Shown: in pieces, positions 63,152-64,000 of the stretch | How positions within the stretch are numbered: the first letter of the stretch is position 1 | How the letters are laid out: each line of letters opens with the position of its first letter | From: Sphingobacteriales bacterium 44-15 | Lineage (GTDB): Bacteria; Bacteroidota; Bacteroidia; Chitinophagales; Chitinophagaceae | Length of the DNA stretch: 64,000 bases | NCBI GenBank assembly: GCA_001899685.1 | Contig: MKWG01000045.1 | Span: forward strand, 170,331-234,330 | Reading direction: 5' to 3' | The notes under the pieces: model-generated | Told to the model about the DNA's origin: nothing | What the model saw: the letters and a program-made list of their open reading frames with translations, nothing else | Databases searched by the model: none | Translations under genes and position numbers: made by a program

Positions 63152-63859
63152 ATGCAGAAGAAAAAGATCATTGGAGTTACCGATTGCAGTAAGTATGCCA
63201 ATTACAGCAACTGGATACTGGAGCATGGCGATACGGTAGAGGTAGTCAAACTGAGTTATAAAACCCAAAACTTCACTGATATCCGGCAATGCGATGGCGT
63301 GCTGCTGACAGGTGGTGAAGATGTTCACCCTCGTTTTTACAACCAGCCGGAATTATACAAATACTGCTATGCAGATGATGTGAGTGAAGAAAGGGATGCA
63401 TTTGAATGGAAAATACTGGAATACACTGAAAAGAACGCCCTGCCGGTACTTGGTATTTGCAGGGGGTTGCAGATAGCCAATGTATTTTTCGGGGGCACCC
63501 TGATCCCTGATATACCCCGCTGGGGAAAATTCAATCATTCCAAAATGCCGGATGATACAGACCGCTACCACGAGGTAGCCGTAGATCCAAACAGTTGGCT
63601 GTATGGGTTGATCAAATCGGAAAAGGGAGTGATAAACAGCAATCATCATCAGAGTGCAGACCGGATTGGGGAAGGGCTCATAGTATCGGCTTTCTCCCCT
63701 GACGGCGTTGTGGAAGCGCTTGACAGAAAAGACCCTGCTGGTAAATCATTTTTATGCCTTATTCAGTGGCATCCTGAACGAATGAACGATCCCGGAAGTA
63801 ACTTTGTAAAAAATATTAAAACAGCTTTTGTGGAAGCAGCGGTAAGTAGTAAGACGTAA
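63152..63859 (+). CDS. Gamma-glutamyl hydrolase of the class I amidotransferase fold (PuuD-like)
   Basis: A 235-residue peptidase C26-type protein. GVLLTGGEDVHPRFY is the N-terminal block, PVLGICRGLQIAN carries the nucleophile Cys103, and LIQWHPER gives His207 and Glu209 of the triad. PuuD splits gamma-glutamyl-aminobutyrate in putrescine breakdown; here the ligase upstream would supply a similar gamma-glutamyl amide. The start codon directly follows the stop of the alcohol dehydrogenase gene. The expected aldehyde dehydrogenase is not in the window and may lie to the right. Confidence 0.9.
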   Translation: MQKKKIIGVTDCSKYANYSNWILEHGDTVEVVKLSYKTQNFTDIRQCDGVLLTGGEDVHPRFYNQPELYKYCYADDVSEERDAFEWKILEYTEKNALPVLGICRGLQIANVFFGGTLIPDIPRWGKFNHSKMPDDTDRYHEVAVDPNSWLYGLIKSEKGVINSNHHQSADRIGEGLIVSAFSPDGVVEALDRKDPAGKSFLCLIQWHPERMNDPGSNFVKNIKTAFVEAAVSSKT

Positions 63860-63990
63860 GTGATCAGTTCCAGGGCAGGTTTCAAGTTGCAGGTTACAGG
63901 TACTTAAACTAAAAACATCCTGCAAATTTGCAGCCAGTAACTTGTAACCTGTGCCGCTCTTACCACTTATCACCTACTACTTATCACTTA
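63841..63990. repeat. Nested word-type hairpin (AGGTTACAAGTT and GTAAGTAGTAAG words)
   Basis: GGCAGGTTTCAAGTT (from 63874) pairs with AACTTGTAACCTGTGCC (from 63939). Outside it, GGTAAGTAGTAAG with GTAAGTGAT pairs with ACTACTTATCACTTA near 63976-63990. Inside, CTGCAAATTTGCAG is a perfect palindrome. The left outer arm covers the last codons of the gamma-glutamyl hydrolase gene. Confidence 0.75.
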
Positions 63991-64000
63991 AATTTACCCA

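Overview
The window looks like a chromosomal segment of a Bacteroidota species, most likely of the Chitinophagaceae / Sphingobacteriia type. The evidence is a FecI-FecR-SusC-SusD polysaccharide-utilisation locus, an UpxY-type antiterminator in an exopolysaccharide operon, a futalosine-pathway menaquinone gene, a GH144-type glucanase, TAnnTTTG-like promoter elements and a RAYT transposase with its own palindromes. No plasmid, phage or rRNA genes were seen. Assignments rest on reading motifs in the translated sequence, without database searches.

Layout. 1-1802: the AT-rich end of a polysaccharide locus (pyruvyl transferase, GT2 glycosyltransferase), abutting the 3' end of a tRNA-Leu(UAG) on the minus strand. 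2023-4266: bifunctional RelA/SpoT homologue. 4585-22475: a long plus-strand exopolysaccharide operon comprising Wza-like export lipoprotein, Wzc-like tyrosine kinase, UpxY, GDP-fucose synthesis (fcl, gmd), three hexapeptide acyltransferases, a Wzy-like polymerase, several glycosyltransferases, an alpha/beta-hydrolase-like protein and a WcaJ-like initiating transferase. Many of its genes overlap by a few bases. 22631-32139: sigma factor, two FecR anti-sigma factors, SusC with an STN domain, SusD and a GH144-like beta-1,2-glucanase. 32148-33341: a RAYT gene between two inverted pairs of REP-like palindromes, next to a nest of other perfect palindromes.

33577-51270: housekeeping and envelope genes, namely a secreted Tyr/Gly/Trp-rich repeat protein, an OmpA-like lipoprotein, alanine dehydrogenase and TsaE (minus), a copper ATPase, RecQ, a HerA-like ATPase (minus), an orphan GroES paralogue (minus), an orphan response regulator, MqnC (minus), a PDZ-aspartyl protease and an active/inactive M16 peptidase pair. 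51361-52700: a decaying toxin-antitoxin locus with a toxin-tail relic, an intact DUF6922-like gene, an AbiEii-like toxin that has lost its catalytic core, and a frameshifted HTH gene. 52984-59023: outer-membrane beta-barrel protein, M23 peptidase, peroxiredoxin, a small HExxH protein and a lamin-tail-domain surface protein.

59173-63859: a four-gene operon of amino-acid/ethanolamine-type permease, glutamine-synthetase-like ligase, iron-dependent alcohol dehydrogenase and gamma-glutamyl hydrolase. It reads as a gamma-glutamylation route for an amino alcohol such as ethanolamine, analogous in logic to the Puu putrescine pathway.

The most unusual non-coding signal is a set of long imperfect intergenic hairpins at 3' ends of genes. 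They are built from short repeated words (GTGAAACGTGAGA-like, GGTATAGGG-like, AGGTTACAAGTT-like) and recur at about 41.0, 46.2, 57.2, 59.1 and 63.9 kb.
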